52,956 nucleotides of DNA, taken from assembly GCA_002633005.1 (NCBI GenBank), contig NMRA01000597.1, positions 1 to 52,956 on the forward strand. The letters run 5' to 3'. The notes beneath the pieces were generated by a model. The model searched no databases and was not told the DNA's origin. It worked only from the letters and a program-made list of their open reading frames with translations. Positions within the stretch are counted from its first letter, which is position 1. Each line of letters begins with the position of its first letter. The translations under genes and the position numbers were made by a program. Positions 1-11,423 of this stretch are shown in pieces. Source of the DNA: Phoronis australis (taxonomy: Eukaryota; Phoronida; Phoronidae).

Positions 1-186
1 AAAGGTCCTAGTAAACGAGACAAAAGTCCACAAAATTCCACGGGAAGTAGGCGCGGATGCACAATTCGTGGGTCTGGAAACCCAGTGGCCCCATTATTTA
101 TTATTCCTCGTTGATTTCTTTCAGTAAAAGGTCCGCACTCCGAAATATTCGAGCCACCCCTATGCTTTAGGCTGGGTGCGGGCATG
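1..186 (+). mobile_element. Short inverted-repeat element (MITE-like, family A), truncated by the window edge
   Basis: The sequence matches other copies at 18252-18470, 20515-20711, 24523-24765 (inverted) and 47938-48152. Shared blocks are a 'caaaagtcc' segment, 'gcacaattcg', 'aaaggtccgcactc' and a right end reading 'ggctgggtgcgggcatg'. Complete copies begin with the inverse of that end ('catgcgcgcaccca'), which gives terminal inverted repeats of about 15 bp. No coding capacity is seen, so it is probably a non-autonomous DNA transposon. Confidence 0.6.
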
Positions 187-321
187 TTTCATACACATAA
201 AGCAACTTTCCATATTATGTATTGTTTACCATCGTCGACAATGCCTGATACGCACTTGTGTGATCGCAGAACAACATCTCATTGCGACCTTGTTATCTTG
301 TCTGTTTGCCTTGGGTTTTAG

Positions 322-710
322 GGATGGTACATAATGATTTTCATTTTGGCAACGTTCTCCTACAACGACGCATCAAAGATGACGAACGAGTATTTAGAGC
401 ATACGTCATAGACCTAGGTCTATGTACGAAAGTTGGACAGAGGAGTATTATCGACCCAGCCGCAGATCTACCGAAGATAGCTCCCGAATTAAAGAGGTCG
501 GATGGGGTCCATAGCGCTAAATCAGACATTTTCGCCTTCGGCTATTATCTCATCCGACTGGCGGAAAACAACGACAGCATGGCGTCACTTAAAGGCCTTG
601 GAAAAGCGTGCTGGACAAATGATATAGAATCACGACCATCAAGTATGAGAGACGTGCTGAATGAGTTGAAACGGCTACACGAGGTCGCTGCAAAAGACCG
701 GAAACACTAG
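322..710 (+). CDS. Protein kinase-like C-lobe, terminal exon (partial gene)
   Basis: A 3' splice site ('gggttttag') at 321 opens a frame of about 128 codons that ends in TAG at 708-710. The translation carries C-lobe landmarks of a protein kinase in order. The catalytic loop reads VHNDFHFGNVLL, with the aspartate and the metal-binding asparagine in the usual spacing but HND in place of HRD. The activation segment starts IDLG instead of DFG. Then come IAPEL (the APE position), SDIFAFGYYL (the DxWxxG-like helix F) and CW...ESRPSS with the conserved arginine. The N-lobe and earlier exons lie left of the window. All key catalytic residues of this half are present, so it may be active. The family is not recognised; it resembles the expanded tyrosine-kinase-like families of marine invertebrates. 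The identification as a kinase is firm, the subfamily is not. Confidence 0.8.
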
Positions 711-2071
711 CAGACCGAAAACGCTGGAAATTATAGTTAAAATGGGCGAATAGAACAAAAACATAGATTTGAAAGATCTCGAAAGTCAACTTAGCCATGT
801 GATAACAATTACGAAGTGAGGTACATCGCTGGACTACAAAGTCTGTTGTTTCAGTATCTTACAGGTCACCTATTATAGCGACTCTAACTTTATTGGCCAA
901 TGTAATAGAGCGCATAGGCAAAGTGTATCATTCGTAATTTTTTATTCATGGCGAATAAAATGGATAAACGACTTTTTGTAAATGATAGTCACGACGATGT
1001 GGGTGATAATGATGGATAACATCATTAAAGCAACGCGAACAGAAAGTACATTTTATTGCTAACAAAATCATGACATATACAAAGACTAAATTCAAGCAAT
1101 AAGACGAACAAAATCATGGGTGTCGCACCATAGGTGGCTGGGGGGGGGGGGGGGNAAGGGAGAAGGGGGCTATAGCCTCCACTTATTTCAGTGCTGTGCC
1201 GTCCATGAAAATGCATTCCTTAAAACCCATTCTATCAAATTCAAATTCGTTATACACAAAATAATTATAATACTACACCGTTTTTAAAGGTAAAATTCGC
1301 AGCTGCAAAGTACACAACTTGTTTGCAAGTACGTATAACTATTCAATTCTGCCAGTCAACTATTACCTAATGTAAAATAAATTGTAGTTGATTTATGTTC
1401 AGTTCTTGTGACAATGTCAGGAGTGTCGCTTTTAGATGAAAGGGAATACCAGGGATATTGACAGATCAACCACAACTACTTGTACAATACAAAACCAAAG
1501 GTGTATCAAAAATATCGCAAAGTATTAAATTTGATCGCTTGTGTTAAAAGATCTGCATAGAGAAGACTTCGTTGCTCGAGTTACATAAACCGGAAACAGT
1601 ACAGAAGGTGTTGCCTCTCGTTTCCTGTGTTTTTAGACAGACACTTAGGAGACAGTCTATGACATTTTATGATCTTAAGATGATCTCTGAACGAAGCAAA
1701 TAAAATGCATGAGTAAATGTAAAGCTGTCGTGTGATTACGAAGCCAATCAAGTTTACAATGCTTGTGATGTTCGCGTTTTTAGCGCAAATTAAATTGTTC
1801 CCGTCACCCGCAAAAAATCCAAGTCTCTTGTACAACAGTAGGCTTACATATAACCCCTGTCAAAATAGGTAGTATTTTCAGTGAAAGGAGGCAATAGCGG
1901 ATTTGCAGCGCAAACGAACTACGCATTGCGCATGTGCGAGTTACTTCCTGCGCGAAGGCTCATGGGATAGCTTGTGGTCAGGCATGTCTTGAGCAAGCTG
2001 GATAGTGTGTGCATTTGGAGTGATTTGCAAACTAAAAACCATGTTTCATTTTTTTGCTTTATAATACCAAG
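711..2071. other. Intergenic, no gene recognised
   Basis: No open frame here shows protein-like composition. The only structured item is the G-rich short repeat at 1117-1207, which contains a poly-G run and one N. Confidence 0.5.
1117..1207 (-). repeat. Short dispersed repeat, family B (G-rich, about 65-90 bp)
   Basis: The reverse complement of this stretch carries 'gcacagcactgaaataagtgg' followed by an almost self-complementary segment of the form ggct-tag-cccc. Similar sequences occur at 36299-36364, 41096-41161 and 45382-45443, all with 'cagcactgaa' and a G/C-rich inverted core. It is probably a very small non-autonomous element. Confidence 0.5.
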
Positions 2072-3286
2072 CAAGTCCTCTCTCTCGTTTGTAAACACAG
2101 CGTAGCTGTGATCAGTGACCGTGTGACCGAGGGCACGACTGTCGTCATGTTCAGTATTGGGGCTATCGGCGTTGATTTTGAAATCTCCTCCGGTTTCAGA
2201 CAAGTTGAGAGTTCTTGGGTTGCTTAACTTTTGTAGCTTTCGCCGTGGATATGCTAGAGACGTCAATTTTAAGAGGAAACTCCGTCGGAATGTTGTTCTC
2301 ATGCGTCTTTTTTCCACCAGGAAAATGTTCGCTTCACACACGATGGCCCCTAGGCAATTACATCGCACTGGATGCCGCAGGCATTCAGGGGCGATAGTAC
2401 ACCTTCACAAAAAGTTACTCATTTCAAAATACAACAAATAAAATCAAATGAAACACACATATAGGAACACGGAGTTATAATTAACACATACCACGACTCT
2501 GGATACAATTTAGTCAGCAAAACTTGAACAAATCGATGAAAATCTGTCGCGGTTTGCTCGAGTTTCTCTCAGTTACCGGGTGCCATTTTGAGGAAGTTAC
2601 GTGAAATTACGCATGTTGACGAATAAAAAGTCCAAGGGACACACATCTTACAAGTTTCACCCGATACCTTCTCGTGCTATTTTACAAGTGTCACACGCTA
2701 GCGTCACGCGCTTCGCTCTGTCTCGCGCTAACCTTTGCCTAACTCACGTAATTCAGTTGACATGCTTTGTGGTTATCGCGCACGCGGTGATAAAATTAAC
2801 GGCAACCAAAAAAGTGGAGTTGTAATTCTTCGCCAAAGTCAACTTAATTCTCACAACTAAGCTTCATCAAAGATATGTATAGAAGTAGAAAGGACCAATG
2901 ATGAAAGTAAGCGTTTTTTTAAATGATAGTTTTTAAGTGTAGAATGTATTGTGACGAGGTGAAAACTCGAAATCGGTAACCCAAATCCGGTCACGGCCCG
3001 TTTAAAATACACTGAAGTAACGAAATGAGTACAGAAAGCGAATGGAAGTATTGTAGCCCCTATATGGCCAACCGAAGGGCTACGTGTTGCCTACTAGATG
3101 GCTCCGCGTTGGTTTGAATGCGCTAAATCTCCCCTTACTCCCAGCTCTCCTAATGTTGTTTATCCATTTTTCACGAAGTTCTTGGTTTGCAGGGAACACA
3201 CAAAAACTCAGACTTTTATCTCTCTTGTTTTTGAAGCAGCCAGGGACACAACAAGTGTATCCGCCGTAAGTTTTCTTCGCGCTCAT
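2072..3286 (-). pseudogene. THAP-domain gene relic, interrupted by a transposable element
   Basis: Starting from an ATG at 3284-3286 the minus strand encodes a THAP zinc-finger N-terminus: CCVPGC with the first zinc cysteines, a conserved W in EKWINNIRR, then FKPTRSH. At 3097 the frame runs into an inverted-repeat element (2351-3096). If the element and one copy of the flanking duplication (GGAGCCATC / GGGGCCATC on the minus strand) are removed, the frame continues without a shift into RV, a TGA codon, SEHFPGGKKTHENNIPTEFP. The TGA at 2334-2336 sits exactly where the third zinc cysteine of the C-x2-H pair belongs. Further on, in another frame, comes the DHSYAVFTNERE segment typical of the spacer after THAP domains. 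So there are at least three lesions: insertion, nonsense codon, frameshift. THAP domains bind DNA in both cellular factors and P-element-type transposases, and I cannot tell which this was. Confidence 0.7.
2351..3096. mobile_element. Inverted-repeat DNA element (family C, 0.74 kb) inside the THAP relic
   Basis: The left end is 'taggcaattacatcgc' and the right end, reverse-complemented, is 'taggcaacacgtagccc', so the termini are imperfect inverted repeats of about 17 bp. It is flanked by 'gatggcccc' and 'gatggctcc', a 9 bp duplication with one mismatch, separated on the right by three extra bases. Very short relatives with the same ends occur at 37563-37619 and 29127-29193. The interior has no long open frame, so it is non-autonomous. 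Confidence 0.65.
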
Positions 3287-3907
3287 ACCCCGTATTATGC
3301 TTGTTTTGCAACATATTTATCCCACTCGTTGCAGAAAAACGTGTCTCATCTTTTCCGTTATTTAGATAGATGGCATCTACGCTTACGAAGTGAAAACGGA
3401 CCATTGGTGCAGACCAGATCCAACAGGTTGCTTTTAAGGGACGTTTAATTTCATACGCCGAGACAGCAACACACACCCGGGCCAGGATTCTAATATTTTT
3501 ACTCGAAATGAAACTCGAAATTATGTTTGGATTTTTCTGCTCTACTTTTGTGCGATCTCCAGATAAGTGTTTATCATTTTACTTGCCGTTAGCTAGCAGC
3601 TAGTGGGAAACGCCGAGGGAAATAGCTACACCTAAGAGTGAACCGATCGAGTGTTCATCGCAAGAGACAGGAATACTTCTTGAAGAGACCGTGTTCAAAA
3701 GCTTCAAGCAGAATTTCTGTCACCTGTCAGATTTTAGTAGGCAATTAAGGTGTGCGGCTGTGGGATTCTTCACCTAGGCAGTACAAATTTCTTTCCAGAA
3801 CATTTGACCCTGCCGTAACACAAAGTACGGTAATCAGATATTCTTCAGTTTAAAGTGAAAACTAAGAATGCATTTAAAATATTGTATAGTACACAAAGTA
3901 TATAGAT

Positions 3908-4073
3908 GTCAGTGGCGGATTTAGAGGGGGCCAAGGGGTCCATGGCCCCCCATAAAATTCTCTCAGCTTCCATTTGGCAGTTCGGGGGTGCGAATGTCTG
4001 AAGGGCAAAATTCTGGCTATACTTTATTTGCCGTGCCTCCCCAACTCAAAATCCTGAATCCGCCTCTGGATTT
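3908..4073 (+). repeat. Dispersed repeat, family D ('agtggcggattta')
   Basis: This copy and the one at 8457-8620 align along their length: 'cagtggcggatttagaggg', 'ccatttggca', 'gggcaaaat(t/c)ctggc', 'cccccaactcaaa'. The end 'aatccgcctctgga' is the inverse of the start, so the ends are inverted repeats. Confidence 0.6.
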
Positions 4074-5539
4074 CCAAAAGTTGCATTATAAATGTACATA
4101 ATGAGGTAGAAAGCCAGCTAGCTGTATTAAGACTGTCGTCAACACTACAGCTAGGTAGCCGTGTGTAGAGCTCCTTTAGACACCGAAATTTCACACAACC
4201 CGGATGCTCAGCTCGTCACCTCTTAGTGAAACTTAGAGCTAACAACCTGCAGGGGTACATGCCGAATCTGGGAATGAATCGACATTCACAGTGCCCGTTA
4301 CAGCCGTTCATAGAAGTAAACAGATTCTAATAAATGTTATTTTTTGTAATTCTCCGCCTTTTGTAACAAAGGAAAATCCTATCTTCCTCAGTTTTGAAAA
4401 CAGTGCAATCTCGTGACACGCGCACATACGCGCCATTTCCCAAAACCTTGCAATATCTCTCGAGAGTATTTTTTGAAATTGTTTTTTTTGGTATTAAAAT
4501 AGTAAAAACTTGTAACGAAATGAAACCACTTCCGATTGGTACATGTGTATGACATGTACGCAACCTCCACAGTTGATTGAAGAACATGGAAATTGGCTCG
4601 ATAGGTAACGCAATGGCGCCCAAAGAGCACATTGCAATTTTAGCTGCAGAATAACTGAAGAACGTCAATTTTCCAACACCCGGGTAAATAATTTAGTTTA
4701 CTCAAGGAAGAGTAAAAATTTTTTTAATGAGGCATCATTAATTTTTGGCAGCGACAGCCCCTTTGAATTACATACGCGACAGAAGCCGGAGGGAGTGAAA
4801 TTAAGCCGACGGAGTGACGTCACCCAGGACTTTGAGCCGACCGACTGACATCACCAAGGCCAGTACGAAACTGGCCACCCTCCCTCCGCGTCCGCGAAAA
4901 AACGGCCCGCGAGAAAAAATAGAACACCTCGAATCCAAATAGGGGGCCGGTGATAAACCCAACATTAAGGATAAAAGTTGGAGTGTGAACTCGAAATTTC
5001 CGAGTGTTTACTCGGGTTTGTAACATGAAAATAAGGATCATCAAGTGAACTCATATGCGTAAACTATAATGTATTCGAGCATTGTCTAAGAACCCCTTAC
5101 TTATCTTGAGTTCGCACAAAAGTAGCAGAGAAACCGCCAAAAATAATTTCGATTTTGTTTCGAGTACAAAGTTAGGATTTCGGGGTCTGGACGATGGCGA
5201 AATGGCCTTTGAAAACTTTGAAATACTATTCCACTTTGGTGGTGCTGCAAAAATTTTTTTGAATTAGTGATTAGGACAATGCCTCGTTTTAACATGAATT
5301 TTAACTACGTGAACGTGAAAGCGCACGTGTTCCAAACATGCAGAACCACTGTGGTGTGGACCCAACACCTCGTTTTTTAAGCACAATGGCGGATTCATGC
5401 AAGAAGTTAATATTCACGTCAGTGAACAACAATAAAAAGATATGCTTACAAAATTCGAAAATTCTACTTCAAGTTAGACTGCGCCACAGATTCTACTAGC
5501 ATCAGAGACGGCGATGCCCCCATAGACTCTTCATGTGCA

Positions 5540-5775
5540 GGAAGCTTTTCGGCAGATTAAGTTTTGCTATTACTACCTTTTGCGTATAGAGCTTTGGTCG
5601 ATGTCTTTAATTTCTTCCAACTGGAACAATTACTCCTCTGGCAGTCCTTAATCCAGTTGCCCAAATCGTCAACTGGCCATTTTCACACTGCCTGCCAGGA
5701 GAATATGACGTCACATACGGGAGTATTTGTTCTAGTTGGAAGGAACTAAAGGACATCGACGGCCTCCTAAGGTGT
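5540..5775. mobile_element. Foldback-type inverted-repeat element
   Basis: The segment 5596-5636 (starting 'ggtcgatgtctttaatttc') is an imperfect inverted repeat of 5719-5762 (ending 'ctaaaggacatcgacggcc'). About 80 bp of spacer contains 'ttgcccaaat', also found at 46575-46600 in a related repeat at 46430-46640. It is probably a MITE. Confidence 0.5.
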
Positions 5776-6354
5776 TCCTCCATACACAAAATGTACTTAT
5801 AGCAAATTGACTTTCATGCTTTAATCAAATGTCTCGGTCGACATGTCTCGTGGAATATTACTTCATCTGTGCCACTCTAGGTACGTTTTGTGTATTTATT
5901 TGGTATGTTACTTGGCAGGATAACCATATTTTTTCGGTGGCCATTGAAGAAGCGTTCTTGGCAGCCATTTTGGAAGTCATTTTGCAAACATTAACATTTT
6001 TATGTAAGCAATGCTTTTCATGACCACCTTTTTCCTAAAAAACCTACGATTTGACACAAAATACCATGTGGTTCATTAACTTAACAATAAGACTACTTGC
6101 GGCCATATTGGCAGCCACTTTGGATATTCAAATTCGCAGAAAAATGAAAATGTTTGTCACACAAAACAAATGCTGGAACGTTGGGTACAACTATACAAAC
6201 TTAAAGAAATAACAATCACGAAATCAAACTATCCCCAGCAGGGACAGTCTTTGCTATAACATGTGATGTCGTATGTAGACACAATCAACCTTGATGCACT
6301 TTTATACACGTACTGATTTGTTTTTTGGTCTGATGTTAGGTACATAAGATTGTC

Positions 6355-6360
6355 TTTATT
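6355..6360 (-). terminator. Polyadenylation signal AATAAA
   Basis: On the minus strand the stop codon TGA at 6362-6360 is followed at once by ATAAAG, so AATAAA overlaps the last base of the stop. The 3' UTR would be only a few tens of bases. This supports 6360 as the true end of the receptor gene. Confidence 0.65.
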
Positions 6361-6585
6361 CATGCCGATGATAAGTTGGAAAATTGGTCGCACAATGTCT
6401 GCTCATCCATGCTACCATCTTCAACGAGACTAATTTGTCCTTTCACATTCTCCAAGACATCGAAGGCAACACGACTATTGGCCTTGTCCACGGCCTGTAT
6501 GAAGTCCAAGAGGTTTTTTTCCGGGTTTCGATCAAGCCAAGCAGCGCAGATTTCTTGAGTGAACCTTGGAGTATTCTGTGAACAT
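6360..6585 (-). CDS. Receptor exon 13: second half of Death domain, acidic tail, stop
   Basis: Acceptor 'ccttccttgtag' precedes 6585. One base completes the split codon from the exon at 10904-11061. The frame then reads 74 residues to TGA. FTQEICAAWLDRNPEKNLLD has the conserved tryptophan of Death-domain helix 4, and the helix 5-6 region follows (FIQAVDKANSRVAFDVLENV). The tail EDGSMDEQTLCDQFSNLSSA is acidic and serine-rich. A near-equal alternative is the in-phase exon at 10619-10733; I prefer this one because it preserves normal Death-domain spacing and has a polyadenylation signal. Confidence 0.75.
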
Positions 6586-9500
6586 CTACAAGGAAGGTAA
6601 ATGGAAAAGTGTCCCGTAACAGTGATATTAGTAATCTATAAAGTACCAACGCTATTACCTCAACGCTAGTGGCCCCGATTTTAACGACCAAGGCAGTTAA
6701 AGATATTATGTTAACGGCTAACCACACGGAGAATTTGTCGTCACATTTACTTCGTAAGCCAGCATTTGCAGATTACCACTTAGATCTGGTCAGATTATCT
6801 CCGCGTGTAATCACATGTGGTTTTAGGCGAAAAAAGCATGGCATTATTTAGTAATATAGGGCATCAAAAGCAATGTTAAGCTTCCCTTTCACATAAGTTG
6901 TAACTTTGCTGAACTACTTTTGAGTGGATTCACGAAATGTCGGCGATTTCCACAGCATGTTTCTTGTGGGACGAGACGATCTCGTCACTTGGAGTCCAAA
7001 TTACGTAAGGTAATACGAACTGCCTAGGCATTCTTGATTGGTTAGCTATTCGTGCTTGGGTATCGATTTGATTAGTAGAAAGCGCATGTGCACGAGCAGT
7101 ATAGCTAACATTGAAACTACGGCAACATGAAGCACCTTAGGGCAATTAAAAAACCATGTTCGACCTGTCACAGAGTCGTCAATAAAGTGGATTTACGGAT
7201 CTGTACACCCCACGGCAAGAACATATTAAGACAAAACTTTTGCGTAATTTGCTTACCAAATTTCCATAACAGCATTGATAATCAATCACCGTTGCAGTTT
7301 CTAAGGCAATCTAAGGACATTATTAAATCACTTCGTTTTACACATGAAGGATTTTATCACTAATACGATAAGTACCTCCACAGGGTGAAACAAGAAATAC
7401 TTGAAAGTCAATCACGGCCTTCGGAAGAGCAAATGAGAAAAGCCATGATTTCTTTGACTTGAATTCAAAATATTGGCATGCAGTTGCGTACCTACAGGGT
7501 GAGGTGTGGGTTTTCAGGAGGTTGAAACCCTTTTGAAGCAAATACGCTTTAATCTGGATTATCATATCTCAACAAAGTTCTCAAGAAAGAGTCACTTTTT
7601 AGACCTGAAAACGTTAAACGATAAGAGCATTGTGATTTTGATTGTTTGTGGGACATTTTTATGAAATTCACTTTATTAGAGAGCCAAAAAATTTACCACC
7701 AAAATCACGTTTTTAGGAGGAACAAAAGTAACGCGGGTAGCAAAATCTGGAGAAACATGGGAAGAAATAGTATCACTGATCTCGGAAACCTCGACTATAG
7801 TTTCACATCTTTTGAAGAGTGAAAATAACGTCTAAGGTCAATGTACCAAAGAGTTGTCTGAAGAAAGGATTTAGGTTTTTTCCGGAAAACTAGGTTCGAA
7901 ACATGAAAAGTAAACATGACCAAAATGCGGCGATCGTAGTGTTACGGATTAGGTATCATGCTGAATGCAGGGTTACGTTTCTTTTAATAAATTCTTGATA
8001 AAAATACTTTTTACACGAACCAAGTCATCGGGTCGTATTGTTGACGAGTTGAAGATATATTCGACAGTGGTGGCTCATAGCATTTTGCTGACATGTGCAA
8101 TTAGTCTCATCTGGTTTAATTTGTTGATCAAGAGGATTAGCTTCAAGCATAGCCTAGGTCCTGGTGAGGTAGGCACTACCGGGACTGACAGTTGATTTGT
8201 CATTGATCTGAAATAATACTCGATGCTATTAAGTGAATATTTTGATTACGATAAAAAACTAGGCTCGCACTTGAAAATAAAAATTATATGACCATCAATT
8301 CTGCTTTCTTGGTTTTAATAATTACGTCTATTTCATGTGTTATATTTTTCAAATATCAATCTCGACCAAGTTGAATTTTAAAATTAAAACACCTAATTCT
8401 TTCGTCCAAAGCATAACCTCGTTTTAGAGCTCAATTTCAATTAACTGGACAGAACACAGTGGCGGATTTAGAGGGGAGCCAAGGGTCTATGCCCCACTAG
8501 GAGCCCCCCTAAAATTCTCCCAGATTCCATTTGGCATTCAGGAGCGCGAATTTCTGACGGGCAAAATCCTGGCCAATACTCGGCGTTGCCCCCCCAACTC
8601 AAAGTCCTGGATCCCCCTGGAACCAGCATAGTTATCATGTTTCTTCAGAGACCTCGTTCATATCCGAAGGGAAAGGTGCCCGCTCATGTGTGTGCGGCCC
8701 GTTTCTGATCGAGAGGGGAACTTTTCGCAGAGTGACGGGTCAGTGAGAACTCTACTGACCTCCCGATCACCATCAATAGCACCCCGCCCTTTTGCAAGCC
8801 CTCATAGCTCTGCCTCAAGTAGCATTTTCCGACAGTGGCTGATCTAGGATACCAAATAGGCCTAGTGAAGGGGGCCCGACATCCTCGGAGAAGCGGGCAA
8901 AGCGCGATTGTATGCACGCAGGCGGCCCGGAAGTTGCGGGCGCCGAGGATGTATACCTTCTGCTCAGGAAATCTGTCGTTGGACTAAACAAAAATAAAAC
9001 GGAACGTGCTTTGCCCCCTCGTCCGCTACCGGTCCTAGCTCGAACTCAATACAGTTTCCTTTCGCNCCTGCCCCCCTCCCCCTAAATCCGCCTATGATTT
9101 TGTACTTTTTCAAATTGTCACCTCTGTGGTCACAGTTGATTTGAACCGTTGGATAGAAATTTTCAGTCACAAAGGGGATTTTTAGGCCTCGTGGCCGGGA
9201 ATTTCGCGTCATTGATTTTTCAATATTTTTGAGAGGGGAATAGGGCCGATATTTGGCCCCAAAATTGAGGGATTGAAGGCCCTGTCCTTTTTGTAAAGAA
9301 AAATGCATCGCGCTTCAACACATAGTCATGAAAACACAGCCTGGCTGGCCGAGAAATCTCCGGTCCTCGTTCCTATGGCGGCATCCAGTCCGAAATGCGA
9401 CAAATTCCGATTCGAAAATAGTTACAAATTTTACACGGACATATTTTCCTTCGTTGCGGCGTATGGCAAGGACCCAACGCTTCGGAATCCCAACGTCCTT

Positions 9501-10618
9501 AGGGATTGTAAAACACAAAGTGTCCGTATTTTTTCTAGCTGTTCGAGCAACGCGGAATACAACTAGGCGGATAAGCCACCAGAGCTATTGTAGCGAGCCT
9601 CGTTTTGGAACGCGCCTCCTGTAGGCGTGAATAGGGTCTATGATTGACCTTCCGGGTGCCAAAAATATAAAACTGACAGAATTACATCAACCTACGCCTA
9701 AATGAAAAAATAACTGCTTAGAGGATTATTTCAGATTGGCAAAAAATCTTCTACTGCACTTTGCTGTTTGGGAAGTCAGATGAGATTTTCTCGAAAGTTC
9801 AATCTGCATAACAGAAGCACCATCAATATCTTCCAAGACATACTTCTAACAGTCTTAAAAACCTATATGTTGATCTTCGTTGATACATAAACGTGTAAAT
9901 TGGAAACTAAAGAACATTTACACCCACACGCACACACATCGGGCCTTCTAACTGGAGGCTTTGAAATCCGTAATTCATTGTGGGGAAGTTTTAGACTATT
10001 CAGACAGATACTTATAGGAGACGGGGCATTCCACCGGGGAGGGTAAGGGCGGTAAAGGGCACTCCCTCTCGAAGTGTTCAGAATTTATTCATGTTAGCAT
10101 GAATTCTTGTTCATTCCAACGGTTATTGAGTAACTTTTGCACTCCAAAAATGTCAGAAATCTTTTTTCACGGTTGCCAGTACACATATTTTGAGCACCTT
10201 AATCCGTTTTTTATGTACACCGTACACATACCAACCATCAGTGTTTACTGTTTTTTTCAATTCTCATACTTTTGGTTGTTTAGGCCGCATGCCTTCATAT
10301 AGCTGTGTTTCACATGACCATTTTCTGCGTTTTTCGACCAGTTTGAAATTGAAAAATCTCCATTGTGATTTACTATTGTAAATGATAAGTCATCCAGTAG
10401 TGAAGAATGTGGAGAAAATTACGAATCTATACTGGAATTACTTGAGAGTATATGGAAGCGTTTCTTCAGCCACTGCTGACTTCATAAAGCATTTACGACA
10501 TCTGTTGGCGATTGCCTCTTCCAAATGGTGCGATCGGGACATGGCTTTGGTTAATTACTACAGCTGATAATTTATTAATTTTCCTACTTCATATTCTTTT
10601 ATAATGCACTCAATTTCT
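6586..10618. other. Receptor intron 12 (left part): repeats, no gene recognised
   Basis: It contains the family D repeat copy at 8457-8620, a further G/C-rich repeat around 8824-9096 with one N, and AT-rich sequence. A small plus-strand frame at 7127-7363 has two CxxC pairs (CSTC and CVIC) but no recognised family and no supporting splice or Kozak evidence beyond an A at -3. Confidence 0.45.
8457..8620 (+). repeat. Dispersed repeat, family D, second copy
   Basis: It aligns with 3908-4073 from 'cagtggcggatttagaggg' to 'cccccaactcaaa'. The copies differ by many substitutions, so both are old. Confidence 0.6.
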
Positions 10619-10733
10619 TCATATTCCTAAGACATCACTTGGAGCCCAACTTCGCATGCGCAGGAAACCCAAACAAAACGCATTAGTACCGGGGCGATGT
10701 TTTCGGTACTGGGTACACCACTCGTCTAATACC
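10619..10733 (-). CDS. Possible alternative last exon of the receptor (variant Death-domain half)
   Basis: An acceptor 'cgatacttag' precedes 10733 and the first base completes the split glutamine codon of exon 12. The frame then reads VLDEWCTQYRKHRPGTNAFC and on to TGA at 10619. The conserved tryptophan position and a following hydrophobic helix resemble a Death-domain C-terminal half, but joined directly it would lack about ten residues of helix 3. A small in-phase open stretch just downstream of exon 12 (starting after 'cgtgtttag' near 10875) could fill the gap, with a weak donor. It may be an alternative terminal exon, a duplicated exon relic, or chance. Confidence 0.3.
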
Positions 10734-10903
10734 CTAAGTATCGAGTATATTTTGCACATAAAACTATAACAAATTTCTCCTGAAATAGAAATTTTGCGTA
10801 TTTTCGAAGTAGTGAACCCTCGGAGTAGTAAACTTTCAGAGTTGTGAGCTGTTTCCTGTAATTCTGCCCTAAACACGTTTTTGAGTCAGAAAACCCAACT
10901 TAC

Positions 10904-11061
10904 TGTTCACCAATGTGCGACACCTTTGCATTAGAAATATGAAGGTGCTTGGCCAGAGATTCGGAATCTTCACGTTTCATGTAATTCCCAACACACAAGA
11001 AAACGATATTCCACTCCCAGCCCTCCGGATTTCTGCGAAGATTGTACTTTGATAATACATT
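10904..11061 (-). CDS. Receptor exon 12: first half of Death domain
   Basis: Acceptor 'gttgcatttcag' lies before 11061 and a strong donor GTAAGT follows 10904. It is 158 nt, entering in phase 0 and leaving after two bases of a codon. The translation includes NPEGWEWNIVFLCVGNYMKR and EDSESLAKHLHISNAKVSHI. This is the Death-domain pattern: the helix 1-2 tryptophan, an LxxxLxI helix and an acidic 'S-x-x-K-V-x-x-I' helix 3 start. It is separated from exon 11 by a 10.2 kb transposon-filled intron. Confidence 0.75.
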
Positions 11062-11423
11062 CTGAAATGCAACGAAATCAAGACATTATTACATAGCACT
11101 ACTTTTGTAAAATTCTCGAACGGATTCGATGATATTACACATAGTAAGAGCTCTTTATAGAAGGAGTTTACTTAGTTTTCAGACAGAAAGTGTCCGGCGT
11201 CGTTCTCGGCGTTTGATTTATTTTTATGATGGCAAATTTACGTAGAAAAATATTGGCCCCACGTGGTCATTCATTTTACCCATGCGATGCAATATCTTGT
11301 AACCTGAAAGTATCTCAGATACCTAGCCAAGACAATACCTCGAGCCAAATTACCCCCGAAACAATACCTAAGAGAGTTCGTGAAAGAACCCCAGCGTAAC
11401 TACGTGTTGTGTATAGCAGAAAT

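Larger units (their letters stand above)
3287..6354. other. Intergenic repeat-rich stretch
   Basis: No gene is recognised. It holds family D ('cagtggcggattta...', 3908-4073), partial family E sequence with 'actcgaaat' and 'cttatcttgagtt' blocks (3493-3575 and 4956-5170), an inverted-repeat element (5540-5775) and AT-rich sequence. The motif 'gcagccattttgga' occurs at 5960 and, in variant form, near 6105. Confidence 0.45.

Noticed and set aside
1025-1216. Minus-strand frame with a run of prolines
   Set aside because: It comes from the poly-G part of a family B repeat with one N.
7127-7363. Plus-strand frame with CSTC and CVIC pairs that might be a zinc ribbon
   Set aside because: No family spacing or conserved surrounding residues, and it lies in a receptor intron full of repeats.
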